Shown in pieces: positions 42,061 to 50,414 of a DNA stretch of 64,000 bases (its first letter is position 1; every line of letters begins with the position of its first letter). The translations under genes were made by a program, and so were the position numbers. This stretch comes from Zhaonella formicivorans (lineage in GTDB: Bacteria; Bacillota; DUOV01; Zhaonellaceae): contig NZ_CP085524.1 in NCBI RefSeq assembly GCF_004353525.1, positions 754,001 through 818,000 of the forward strand, written 5' to 3'. The notes beneath the pieces were generated by a model. That model saw only the letters and a list, made by a program, of their open reading frames with translations, was not told where the DNA came from and searched no databases.

Positions 42061-42597
42061 ATGGGAGGAAAACTGGAAAAAGGTCTGGTACAAGTTTACA
42101 CCGGCAATGGAAAGGGTAAAAGCACCGCATCTTTTGGACTTGCCGTCCGGGCAGTTGGAGGTGGGCTTAAGGTTTATATCATTCAATTCTTAAAGACAGG
42201 CATAGATTATGGTGAAATCGTTGCTTTATCGCGTTTTGAACCGGAATTGTGCATAAAATCTTTTGGCAGAAAAGGTTTTATCCGTGGGACTGGTCCCACC
42301 GACCAGGATTTTCAGCTTGCGGAGGAAGCATTTGCTTTAGCCAGGCAAGTAGCGCGGGAAGGAAAAGTAGACCTGCTGATTTTGGATGAAATAAATACGG
42401 CCCTATATTTTAAGTTGTTAAAACTGGAAGAGGTTTTAGATTTTTTGGCGCATAAGCCAGAAGATTTGGAAGTGGTTTTAACCGGCAGGTATGCGCCTCA
42501 GGAAATAATAGAAGCTGCGGATCTGGTTACAGAAATGCGCATGATTAAACACCCGTATGAAAAGGGGATAGCCGCCAGAAAAGGAATCGAATTTTAA
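42061..42597 (+). CDS. cobO: Corrinoid adenosyltransferase
   Basis: ATP:cob(I)alamin adenosyltransferase of the CobA/CobO/BtuR family, which forms adenosylcobalamin. The 178-residue P-loop protein has GNGKGKSTASFGLAVRA, VYIIQFLK, the conserved ILDEINTAL and VVLTGRYAPQEIIEAADLVTEM. AAGGTGAAGAGAGCT precedes the ATG. No other cobalamin genes are nearby, so it probably serves salvage or maintenance of a B12 enzyme elsewhere. Confidence 0.93.
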   Translation: MGGKLEKGLVQVYTGNGKGKSTASFGLAVRAVGGGLKVYIIQFLKTGIDYGEIVALSRFEPELCIKSFGRKGFIRGTGPTDQDFQLAEEAFALARQVAREGKVDLLILDEINTALYFKLLKLEEVLDFLAHKPEDLEVVLTGRYAPQEIIEAADLVTEMRMIKHPYEKGIAARKGIEF

Positions 42598-42617
42598 GCG
42601 GGAAAGGAGGAACCAGA

Positions 42618-43076
42618 GTGAAAATAAGGATCAATGACGAAATTATCAATCGAGATTTACAGGTTAAACTGCGGCTGGACTATAAGGGGGAAGCACAAAG
42701 CAGATTTTTTTTCGGGGGGAAAACCAGTGAACGGGCTGCTGAAGAAATACGGGAACAGCGAGTGGCGTTGCTCCGAAATGTGCCATTTCAGGGAATCACC
42801 ATCAATGACTTGGATGCCACTTTGGAAACCTATACTGTGCATGACGAGGTTACGGGAGAGGAAATAGCATATGCTCCCGTAAATTTGGAATTGATGGCTG
42901 ACAGCATAGAGGATATTTTACGCTTTGTGGTCAGGGATGAATTCCGCAAAGTAGAGGTCCTGGAGCCCGAAGAAATTATTTTAACCAAGCAGGATCTGGA
43001 ACGGCTGCTTTTTAAGGTAAATGAAGAGATGCGGGCATATCGCAGCTCTTTGGAAAAAAAGTATAGCAGCAAGTAG
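42618..43076 (+). CDS. Conserved-looking hypothetical protein next to cobO
   Basis: A 152-residue soluble protein, Glu/Arg/Lys rich, with no signal or membrane segment. It contains KVKLRLDYKGE-like beta strands at the N-terminus, then RAAEEIREQRVALLRNV and a C-terminal helical part (EEIILTKQDLERLLFKVNEEMRAYRSSLEKKY). The start is GTG 42618 after AAAGGAGGAACCAGA, a strong site. It is not recognised and could be a DNA/RNA-associated or structural protein. It is 20 bp behind cobO, likely co-transcribed. Confidence 0.65.
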   Translation: MKIRINDEIINRDLQVKLRLDYKGEAQSRFFFGGKTSERAAEEIREQRVALLRNVPFQGITINDLDATLETYTVHDEVTGEEIAYAPVNLELMADSIEDILRFVVRDEFRKVEVLEPEEIILTKQDLERLLFKVNEEMRAYRSSLEKKYSSK

Positions 43077-43094
43077 CACTTATTTGAAAATCAA

Positions 43095-43123
43095 GAAGGA
43101 ATTTTCCAAACAGTTTAGAATAA
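43095..43123 (+). promoter_or_regulatory. Possible sigma-H-like promoter before ilvC
   Basis: GAAGGAATT (43095-43103), 11 nt, TTAGAATAA (43115-43123): one mismatch (R to T) from the sigma-H pattern that the spoIIA promoter in this window follows. Confidence 0.35.
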
Positions 43124-43152
43124 AAAGCTTTATAACCAACTTTATTTGATAG

Positions 43153-44161
<1,009 letters not shown>

Positions 44162-44163
<2 letters not shown>

Positions 44164-44190
44164 TGAAAGGCTTTAGCCTTTCACTTTTTA
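44162..44190 (+). terminator. Terminator after ilvC
   Basis: AGTGAAAGGCT and AGCCTTTCACT flank a short loop; TTTTTATC follows. Confidence 0.88.
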
Positions 44191-44277
44191 TCATCTAGGG
44201 AAATGGGGTTGCATAAATGTTGTAGATAAATTTTTTCGATTTTGTTCTTACAATGGCGGTATATGAGGGGGGCAGCC

Positions 44278-45048
44278 ATGAAAATTATTAGGTTTTTGCG
44301 TGGGGAAAAAATTCAGTACGGAGAGCTTGTTGATGGCTCTGTTGAACTGTTGGACGGTAGCATCGGTGCGGGTTTTGTTTCTACGGGTATTAGCTTAGCA
44401 GTTGAAGAAGTGCAGCTTTTGGCACCCTGTGAACCCACAAAAGTTATTGCGGTAGGTCTTAACTACAAAGACCATGCTGCCGAATTACAGATACCTTTGC
44501 CACAGGAGCCTGTTATCTTTTTAAAACCTCCTTCTGCTGTTATTGGACCGGGGCAGAAGATTATCTACCCTTCACAAAGCACCCGGGTTGATTATGAAGC
44601 TGAATTGGGAATTGTTATTGGAAAGATGGCCAAGAATATCACTGTGGATAAAGCAAATGAGTATATATTGGGCTACACTTGTGCCAATGACGTTACAGCC
44701 CGTGATTTGCAGCCTGTAAACGGCCAGTGGACTTTGGCCAAATCCTTTGATACTTTTTGTCCTTTAGGGCCGGTTATAGAGACCGGTATAGATGCCAACA
44801 ACCTTGGTATCAGTTTGTGGTTGAATGGTCAGATCAGGCAACAATCCAACACCTGCCAAATGATTTTCGGGGTTGAGCAATTGGTCAGCTATGTTTCGTC
44901 CATTATGACTTTGCACCCGGGAGATGTAATTATTACCGGGACACCTAGCGGCATCGGTCCGATGCAGCCCGGTGATGAAGTAACGGTTGAGATAGAAAAA
45001 ATTGGCAGGCTGACTAACGTGGTAGCAGGAACAAAAGTTGCCGTGTAA
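44278..45048 (+). CDS. Fumarylacetoacetate hydrolase-family enzyme
   Basis: A 256-residue FAH-fold metalloenzyme: KVIAVGLNYKDHAAEL, EPVIFLKPPSAVIGPG, the metal ligands in DYEAELGIVIGK, LGYTCANDVTARDLQ, and the C-terminal TPSGIGPMQPGDEVTVEIEKIG. Members act as acylpyruvases, oxaloacetate decarboxylases or 2-hydroxyhepta-dienedioate isomerases; the substrate cannot be assigned. ATG 44278 was chosen for AGGGGGGCAGCC just upstream. The next gene begins 14 bp later. Confidence 0.88.
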   Translation: MKIIRFLRGEKIQYGELVDGSVELLDGSIGAGFVSTGISLAVEEVQLLAPCEPTKVIAVGLNYKDHAAELQIPLPQEPVIFLKPPSAVIGPGQKIIYPSQSTRVDYEAELGIVIGKMAKNITVDKANEYILGYTCANDVTARDLQPVNGQWTLAKSFDTFCPLGPVIETGIDANNLGISLWLNGQIRQQSNTCQMIFGVEQLVSYVSSIMTLHPGDVIITGTPSGIGPMQPGDEVTVEIEKIGRLTNVVAGTKVAV

Positions 45049-45062
45049 ATGGGGGTAATAAG

Positions 45063-46316
45063 TTGGAAAAAGTAGTAATTGTAGGAGGCGGAGCAGCAGG
45101 CATATTTGCGGCTATAGGTGCCAAACAACTGGGGGCGCCTGTAACAATAATTGAAAAGAATAACAAATTGGGAATTAAGCTTTTAATCACCGGTAAAGGC
45201 CGCTGCAACCTAACAAATATTGGCGAAATAGATGACTTGATTGCAAGTTTTCCCGGCAACGGACCTTTTCTCTACAGTGCTTTTTATACTTTTTCCAACA
45301 GGGATTTAATTACTTTTTTTGAAAGCATCGGTGTTCCTGTGAAAGTGGAGCGTGGGGGCCGTGTTTTTCCCCAATCGGACCGAGCCAAAGATGTAATGCA
45401 AGCTCTAATTGCATATTTGACAAATCGTGGTGTGCAAATTGTGTTAAACACCGCTGTGGAAGGAATCAAAGCCGAAAATAATAGGGTTACCGGATACGTC
45501 GCAGGGGGTAAATTTTATCCTGCCCAAGCTTTGATCATTGCCACGGGTGGGTTGTCTTATCCTCGCACAGGTTCTACGGGGGATGGATATCGTTTTGCCC
45601 AATCCCTGGGACATCAAATTACTCCCCTGGAACCCTCCTTAGTGCCCCTGGAGGTCAAAGAGCAGTGGGCAAAGGAACTGGCAGGTTTAAGCCTGAAAAA
45701 TGTTAAAGTTACAGCCCGTGATGCCAACAACAGGACAATTGCAGAAGAATTTGGGGAAATGTTATTCACTCACTTCGGTGTTTCCGGTCCAATTATCCTT
45801 ACCTTAAGCAGATTTGTGGTGCCGGTTTTACGTAATACAGGTGAGTGGGTCAAATTGGAGCTTAACTTAAAACCCGCCTTGGACAGAGAAAAGTTGGATG
45901 CCAGGATCCAAAGAGATTTAAATAAATATTCCAGAAAGCAATTTAAAAACGCACTGGGAGATTTACTGCCCAAGGCTTTGATTGAACCGGTGATTGGTTT
46001 AAGCGGGATAGTTCCGGAAAAATTTTGCCACCAAATTACTAAAGAAGAGAGAAGAACCTTGGGGGAGCTGCTGCAGCAGCTGCCTTTAACTGTTACAGGG
46101 GCTCGTCCGATTACAGAAGCTATTGTAACCTCCGGAGGGATAAGCGTTAAAGAAATAAATCCAGCGAGTATGGAATCCAAATTAATTAAAGGGTTGTACT
46201 TTGCCGGCGAAGTGCTTGATATTGATGCCTATACAGGCGGCTACAATTTACAGGCAGCATTTTCAACCGGTTATGTGGCCGGTCAAGCAGCGGCCAAGCA
46301 TTTAGGCTACTGTTAA
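45063..46316 (+). CDS. HI0933/BaiN-like flavoprotein
   Basis: A 417-residue FAD-binding protein: the N-terminal dinucleotide fold VVIVGGGAAGIFAAIGAKQLGAPVTIIEKNNKLGIKLLITGKGRCNLTN, the middle ATGGLSYPRTGSTGDGYRFAQ, and the C-terminal GLYFAGEVLDIDAYTGGYNLQAAFSTGYVAG, all typical of the HI0933 family (YhiN, BaiN). It is an oxidoreductase of unknown substrate. TTG 45063 follows GGGGGTAATAAG. It is widespread in Firmicutes and often sits upstream of cmk/aroA blocks, as here in outline. Confidence 0.9.
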   Translation: MEKVVIVGGGAAGIFAAIGAKQLGAPVTIIEKNNKLGIKLLITGKGRCNLTNIGEIDDLIASFPGNGPFLYSAFYTFSNRDLITFFESIGVPVKVERGGRVFPQSDRAKDVMQALIAYLTNRGVQIVLNTAVEGIKAENNRVTGYVAGGKFYPAQALIIATGGLSYPRTGSTGDGYRFAQSLGHQITPLEPSLVPLEVKEQWAKELAGLSLKNVKVTARDANNRTIAEEFGEMLFTHFGVSGPIILTLSRFVVPVLRNTGEWVKLELNLKPALDREKLDARIQRDLNKYSRKQFKNALGDLLPKALIEPVIGLSGIVPEKFCHQITKEERRTLGELLQQLPLTVTGARPITEAIVTSGGISVKEINPASMESKLIKGLYFAGEVLDIDAYTGGYNLQAAFSTGYVAGQAAAKHLGYC

Positions 46317-46386
46317 CGCTTAGGCAGGTGCTATTCTTGTTCTTCTAAGCATATGTTTTAAAGAAACCTTGGGGGGTGTTGTTTAG

Positions 46387-46917
46387 ATGGACAGGAATAG
46401 AATGAGTGGAAACAGGTTGCACAAAGTGTCGGCAAGTTTTGATTTATGGCTGCAGTTTACGGTAGCGATTGTATTGTTTTTATTGGTAATGGTGCAAATA
46501 TTTTTTAGCGCTTACCCGCTCGGTCTGCTTTTAGATCCGGTTGCCAAAACCTATGGGGAAACATGGCTGGGCAGCCACCCAGCTGCAGCTGTAGCCACAA
46601 ACGAAATTCAGAACAAAATCTGGTCTACAGTAACAATAAAGGCCGAAAAGTATAGTTGTTTAAACAAAGCCAGGTTACTAATCAACGGGCAGTATATCAC
46701 CGATTTCAGGAATAATCCTGTAACGGTTAGAGTCCTGGACGGAGATACGCTTGAGATTGATACCTCGTATTATAAGCATGCCCTTACTTTTAAAATTGTC
46801 GGAGTTTCGATGGATATTGTCTACCCTAAAGTTGGCGCGCTGTTTACAAACGACGATTCTAAGATTCTATTTAGGGTCAAAAGGAACAAAAAGACGGAGG
46901 TACAGCAGGATGGCTAA
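46387..46917 (+). CDS. Membrane-anchored hypothetical protein upstream of hutP
   Basis: A 176-residue protein with one N-terminal helix (FDLWLQFTVAIVLFLLVMVQIFFSAYPLGLLL) and an external or cytosolic beta-rich domain (ARLLINGQYITDFRNNPVTVRVLDGDTLEIDTSYYKHALTFKIVG). The NGQ...DGDTLEID pattern suggests a small beta-sandwich. GGGGGGTG precedes ATG 46387. It overlaps the start of hutP by 8 bp, so the two are translationally coupled. I recognise no family. Confidence 0.65.
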   Translation: MDRNRMSGNRLHKVSASFDLWLQFTVAIVLFLLVMVQIFFSAYPLGLLLDPVAKTYGETWLGSHPAAAVATNEIQNKIWSTVTIKAEKYSCLNKARLLINGQYITDFRNNPVTVRVLDGDTLEIDTSYYKHALTFKIVGVSMDIVYPKVGALFTNDDSKILFRVKRNKKTEVQQDG

Positions 46918-47326
46918 CTATGGAAGTAAGAAAATAGCAAGTGTGGCAATACAGATGGCGCTGTCCGATTCCAGGGAAGAAGAAATCACACTTAAGGCTA
47001 AATTTCTGGAACTAGGAATAAAGACAGCTGCAGTAGATTATGGAGGGGAATATATTACCTCAATTAAGAAGATTGTTGAGCGAGCTGTAGTTGCGGCAAA
47101 GAGGGAAGGGGTAATTAAAGAAACTCATGCTGACGAAGGGGCGGTAGCAGGTGCCACCCGTGAGGCGCTGGCTCAAATAATGCCGAAAGCTATAGGTTTA
47201 AATGTCGGAGGGAAGATTGGTATAGCCCGTCAGCAGGACCACGTTAGCGTAGCAGTCTTTTTTGGTATAGGGCTGCTACATTTAGATGAAGTTGGGATTG
47301 GATTGGGGCACAGGGCAGTTCCTTAA
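46910..47326 (+). CDS. hutP: HutP-family RNA-binding antitermination protein
   Basis: A 138-residue HutP-family protein: VAIQMALSDSREEEITLKAKFLELGIKTAAVDYGGEY, KKIVERAVVAAKREGVIKETHADEGAVAGATREAL, and the C-terminal GKIGIARQQDHVSVAVFFGIGLLHLDEVGIGLGHRAVP. In Bacillus, HutP with L-histidine and Mg2+ binds UAG-rich RNA to allow readthrough of the hut operon terminator. No hut genes are in this window; instead aroH, a trpF-like gene and the aroF operon follow. GGAGGTACAGCAGG sets ATG 46910. The ligand and RNA target here are open; see findings. Confidence 0.85.
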   Translation: MANYGSKKIASVAIQMALSDSREEEITLKAKFLELGIKTAAVDYGGEYITSIKKIVERAVVAAKREGVIKETHADEGAVAGATREALAQIMPKAIGLNVGGKIGIARQQDHVSVAVFFGIGLLHLDEVGIGLGHRAVP

Positions 47327-47343
47327 TAGGAGGGGATAGGAAG

Positions 47344-47724
47344 ATGGCAATAAGAGGAATCAGAGGAGCAATTTCTGTTGAGGAAAATAGTGTAACGGCC
47401 ATTAATGCGGCCACTGTAAAGGTCTTGCAAAGCATGATTACAACAAATCAAATTGCGGTTGAAGATATTGTCAGTGTGTTTTTTACTGCGACAGCGGACA
47501 TTGATGCCGTTTACCCTGCCCAGGCTGCCAGGGAAATGGGCTGGGTGAATGTGCCTATGCTTTGTTTTCAAGAAATGCAAGTACGCGATAGTTTAAAAAA
47601 GATAATCAGAGTTTTGTTACATGTAAATACCGACAAAAACCAAGCGGAGATAATACATGTTTATTTGGGCGAAGCACAAAAACTGCGCCCCGATCTGACA
47701 GGAGAAATTAATAATGGCAAATGA
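47344..47724 (+). CDS. aroH: Chorismate mutase, AroH type
   Basis: Converts chorismate to prephenate for phenylalanine and tyrosine. The 126-residue AroH-fold enzyme has the N-terminal IRGIRGAISVEENS (active-site Arg), FFTATADIDAVYPAQAAREMGW and the second Arg/Tyr region in QVRDSLKKIIRVLLHVNT with LGEAQKLRPDL. AGGAGGGGATAGGAAG precedes ATG 47344. This monofunctional AroH complements the separate pheA and tyrA genes downstream, neither of which carries its own mutase domain. Confidence 0.95.
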   Translation: MAIRGIRGAISVEENSVTAINAATVKVLQSMITTNQIAVEDIVSVFFTATADIDAVYPAQAAREMGWVNVPMLCFQEMQVRDSLKKIIRVLLHVNTDKNQAEIIHVYLGEAQKLRPDLTGEINNGK

Positions 47725-47736
47725 GGGTGGTTAAAA

Positions 47737-48273
47737 ATGCGTACTAAAGTCACAGGGATTACGGATACGGCCTCTGCTCTTAAACTTATCGAAGCTGGAG
47801 TAGATGTCTTGGTTTTCGATTTTTCCAAAGAGACTTGCCCCGAAGTTTATCGGGATATAAGCACCAAATTACCTCCTTTGGTTATGAAATCGGGACTTTT
47901 CACTAATTCTCCCAAATACGAAGTTGAGGAATTGGCCACATTTTGCAAGCTGGACCTGCTTGAATTTAAAGGGGAGCAATTTAATAACAATTACCGGGGT
48001 TTCAGCCAACCGGTGATCAAGATTATTGATTCACATAATCACTTGATGAAAAATTGGGCAGAGTCCCACGTGGCGATGCTGCAGTTACCGCTAAGCTTAT
48101 ACAAATCAGCCGAAATCTCTTTTCAACCAGTTATAGTCGATCTTGGCCAAGGGCTTAATTTTTCGCAAATCACCCTCAGGAAACCTTACGCACTTAATTT
48201 TATTCATGATGGTTCAGAAGAACACTTGCAGTTTTTATGTTCTTTAATTAGACAAGCCAATGCCAGTTTTTAA
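47737..48273 (+). CDS. TrpF-like protein lacking the catalytic Cys
   Basis: A 178-residue half-TIM-barrel-like chain. Its N-terminus KVTGITDTASALKLIEAGVDVLVFDF follows the phosphoribosylanthranilate isomerase pattern (normally KICGIT...DALGFVF), but the general-base Cys is Thr, and no clear counterpart is seen of the acid Asp or of the phosphate-binding SSGVE loop; the tail ends HDGSEEHLQFLCSLIRQ. It is probably a non-catalytic or repurposed TrpF paralogue. GAGGGTGGTTAAAA precedes ATG 47737, 12 bp after aroH. No other trp genes are here. Confidence 0.6.
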   Translation: MRTKVTGITDTASALKLIEAGVDVLVFDFSKETCPEVYRDISTKLPPLVMKSGLFTNSPKYEVEELATFCKLDLLEFKGEQFNNNYRGFSQPVIKIIDSHNHLMKNWAESHVAMLQLPLSLYKSAEISFQPVIVDLGQGLNFSQITLRKPYALNFIHDGSEEHLQFLCSLIRQANASF

Positions 48274-48294
48274 CGATTTTTAAGATAAAGATGA

Positions 48295-48323
48295 TTGCAA
48301 ACATTGGCTGAAAATGGTATGAT
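48295..48323 (+). promoter_or_regulatory. Sigma-A promoter of the aroF operon
   Basis: TTGCAA (48295-48300), exactly 17 nt, TATGAT (48318-48323). Transcription should begin near 48330, at the base of a strong 11-bp hairpin. Confidence 0.85.
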
Positions 48324-48406
48324 TTCGTTAATCTATAACTGCAAAAGCGGTTGTAGATAGGTAGGATGGTAGACAGTATGAAAAACGAAGGAGGTAGGAC
48401 GGCGGT

Positions 48407-48478
48407 ATGGTAGAACTACGGTTTGACCTTTGTTTTGTCACTCTCGGAGGGTGGCTTTTTCATTTTTGCAGCCCGTGA
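48407..48478 (+). CDS. Phe-rich leader peptide of the aroF operon
   Basis: A 23-codon frame from ATG 48407 encoding MVELRFDLCF, then VTLGGWLFHFCSP. Four Phe codons (positions 6, 10, 18, 20) and one Trp lie in 23 residues. GAAGGAGG (48388-48395) lies 11 nt upstream of the ATG, a little far but usable. The second Phe codon (48434-48436) directly precedes the terminator 5' arm (48437-48443), so a ribosome paused there by lack of Phe-tRNA would cover that arm. The ORF overlaps the whole terminator. Expression is unproven. Confidence 0.55.
   Translation: MVELRFDLCFVTLGGWLFHFCSP
48437..48460 (+). terminator. Attenuator terminator in the aroF leader
   Basis: GTCACTC (48437-48443), loop TCGGA, GGGTGGC (48449-48455, two G-T pairs), then five Ts, CA, and five more Ts. 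It lies 75 bp before aroF. Confidence 0.75.
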
Positions 48479-48534
48479 GGATGGTGTGGATTTTCATTAG
48501 GATGCGGAAATAATTTTATGAAGGAGGAGTCCAC

Positions 48535-49569
48535 ATGATAGTTGTATTGAATCACGGCGTGACACAGGAACAGGTACAGGCGGTGTTGGACCGCTTGGAC
48601 AGGGAAGGATTTAAAGTCCATTTGTCCAAGGGGGACGCCCGCACCATCATCGGGGTAATAGGCGAAAACACCAAGACAAGGTTGCCCGGTTTAGCTCTGG
48701 AAGCTATGCCGGGGGTCGAAAAAGTGGTACCTATTCTCCAGCCTTTTAAACTTGCAGGCAGGGATTTTAAACCTGAAGATACAGTTATCCAGGTAGGGGA
48801 TTTGGAAATAGGGGGCAAACAAATTCAGGTGGCTGCAGGGCCGTGCGCAGTTGAGAGCCGAGAGCAATTGTTGGAAGCAGCCCGGCTGGTCAAAAAAGCG
48901 GGAGCTACTATTTTGCGTGGTGGCGCCTATAAGCCTAGAACATCACCCTACTCTTTTCAGGGGTTGGAGCAGGAAGGGCTGCGCTTTTTAGCCGAAGCCA
49001 GGGAAGAAACAGGTCTGGCCATTGTAACAGAAGCTACTGATCCCGCTAATTTACAGTTGGTGGCCCAGTACGCAGATATAATTCAAATCGGTGCTCGCAA
49101 TATGCAAAATTTTCAGCTGTTAAAAGAAGCAGGAAAACTCAATAAACCGGTACTTTTAAAGAGAGGTCCCAGCGCCACCATCGAAGAATGGATTCTGGCT
49201 GCGGAATATATTATGGCTGCAGGCAATTACCAGGTGATTTTTTGTGAACGCGGGATTAGAACCTTTGAGACTTATACCAGAAACACCCTTGATTTGAGCA
49301 GCGTACCCCTGATTAAGCAATTAACCCATTTGCCCATTTTTGTCGATCCCAGTCATGGTACAGGTAAGTGGAGTCTGGTGCCGGCCATGGCCAGGGCAGG
49401 AATTGCTGCCGGGGCCGACGGGCTGATTGTGGAAGTTCATCCAAACCCCAGCGAAGCACTGTCCGATGGCCCACAGTCCCTTACTCCCGAGAATTTCGAG
49501 GTAGCGATGAAGGAAGTAAAAGGAGTGGCACATTTGTTAGATAAAGAAGTAGCGAGGCTCAACAAATGA
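48535..49569 (+). CDS. aroF: DAHP synthase with N-terminal regulatory domain
   Basis: First step of the shikimate pathway, joining phosphoenolpyruvate and erythrose-4-phosphate. The 344-residue type I-beta enzyme has an N-terminal ferredoxin-like domain (about residues 1-70), as in Thermotoga, where it mediates aromatic feedback. The TIM-barrel follows: AGPCAVES, GATILRGGAYKPRTSPYSFQG, IQIGARNMQNF, LLKRGPSATIEEWILAAEYI, the metal site VDPSHGTG, and IVEVHPNPSEALSDGPQSL. GAAGGAGGAGTCCAC precedes ATG 48535. It is the first gene of aroF-pheA-tyrA-aroA-cmk, controlled by the leader above. Confidence 0.96.
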   Translation: MIVVLNHGVTQEQVQAVLDRLDREGFKVHLSKGDARTIIGVIGENTKTRLPGLALEAMPGVEKVVPILQPFKLAGRDFKPEDTVIQVGDLEIGGKQIQVAAGPCAVESREQLLEAARLVKKAGATILRGGAYKPRTSPYSFQGLEQEGLRFLAEAREETGLAIVTEATDPANLQLVAQYADIIQIGARNMQNFQLLKEAGKLNKPVLLKRGPSATIEEWILAAEYIMAAGNYQVIFCERGIRTFETYTRNTLDLSSVPLIKQLTHLPIFVDPSHGTGKWSLVPAMARAGIAAGADGLIVEVHPNPSEALSDGPQSLTPENFEVAMKEVKGVAHLLDKEVARLNK

Positions 49570-50414
49570 GCATCAAAGTTGGTTATCTAGGGCCGGAGGG
49601 TACTTTTACAGAACAGGCAGCTAAAAAATGGGCAGATCAGTCGTTGGAAAAACCTGCACAGTTGTTCCCGGTAAGCAACATTCCTCAATTGGTGCACAAT
49701 GTGTGCGACGGTGAGTTTGTTTATGGGGTATTGCCTGTAGAAAATTCAATTGAGGGTACGGTAAATCTTACTGTAGATACCCTAATCAAAGCTAAAGCGG
49801 TAATCATAGGTGAAGTAATTACGGAAATTGAACATTGCCTTGTTTTAAAAAAAGGTGCTAGCCATAAGATCCAGGTCGTTTTTTCCCACCCCCAGGCTTT
49901 GGCTCAGTGTTATGATTATCTCTCCAGGGAGTTTGCTGGTGTGAATTTGGTCCAGGTTGCCAGTACTGCTGAGGCTGCCAGAATGGTTGCGGAAGGGCCG
50001 CCAGGTTGGGCGGCCGTCTGCTCCAAGCATGCTGCTATGAGTTACGGGCTCGATATTTTAGCAGCAGGAATTCAGGATTATCTTGAAAACAAAACCAGAT
50101 TTTTGGTAATTGGGAAAAATATAGCCCCACCATCGGGATTTGATAAAACCTCGTTAGTTATTGCTTTGCCTCAAAACCGACCGGGAGGGCTCTATAGGGT
50201 TTTAAAGGAGTTTGCTGATGCTGAGATCAATTTGACTAAAATAGAATCCCGCCCCACCAAAAAAGAACTGGGGGAGTACCTCTTTTGGATAGACTGCGAG
50301 GGTCATATAGAAGACGATAAACTAAAAAAGGTTTTAAAACAATTATCTACCCAAGCTGCTCTGCTGACCATTTTAGGGTCTTACCCCAGGGCTCATGGAG
50401 GTGCTAAACTATGA
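49566..50414 (+). CDS. pheA: Prephenate dehydratase with ACT domain
   Basis: Makes phenylpyruvate for phenylalanine. A 282-residue protein: the dehydratase domain (VGYLGPEGTFTEQAAKKW; LPVENSIEGTVNLTVD; STAEAARMV; the NKTRFLVIGKN motif holding the catalytic Thr-Arg) and a C-terminal ACT domain (PGGLYRVLKEFADAEINLTKIESRP) for Phe feedback. ATGA overlap with aroF and a 4-bp overlap with tyrA. No chorismate mutase domain, consistent with the separate aroH. Confidence 0.96.
   Translation: MSIKVGYLGPEGTFTEQAAKKWADQSLEKPAQLFPVSNIPQLVHNVCDGEFVYGVLPVENSIEGTVNLTVDTLIKAKAVIIGEVITEIEHCLVLKKGASHKIQVVFSHPQALAQCYDYLSREFAGVNLVQVASTAEAARMVAEGPPGWAAVCSKHAAMSYGLDILAAGIQDYLENKTRFLVIGKNIAPPSGFDKTSLVIALPQNRPGGLYRVLKEFADAEINLTKIESRPTKKELGEYLFWIDCEGHIEDDKLKKVLKQLSTQAALLTILGSYPRAHGGAKL

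Larger units (their letters stand above)
48332..48478 (+). promoter_or_regulatory. aroF operon leader: hairpin, UAG repeats, leader-peptide attenuator
   Basis: It begins with a hairpin, TCTATAACTGC / GCGGTTGTAGA (48332-48357). TAG triplets follow at 48354, 48362 and 48370 (8-nt period), with further ones at 48358, 48395 and 48411. The leader ORF and the terminator (listed separately) complete the control region. Confidence 0.65.

Noticed and set aside
48354-48413. TRAP (MtrB) binding site from the many UAG/GAG triplets in the aroF leader
   Set aside because: TRAP needs about 9-11 (G/U)AG triplets with 2-3-nt spacers; here there are fewer, at irregular 1-, 5- and longer spacings, and no mtrB or trp operon is nearby.
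48446-48460. T-box from the GGAGGGTGG string before aroF
   Set aside because: The ACCGCG continuation, a Stem I and specifier loop are missing, and the leader is too short.
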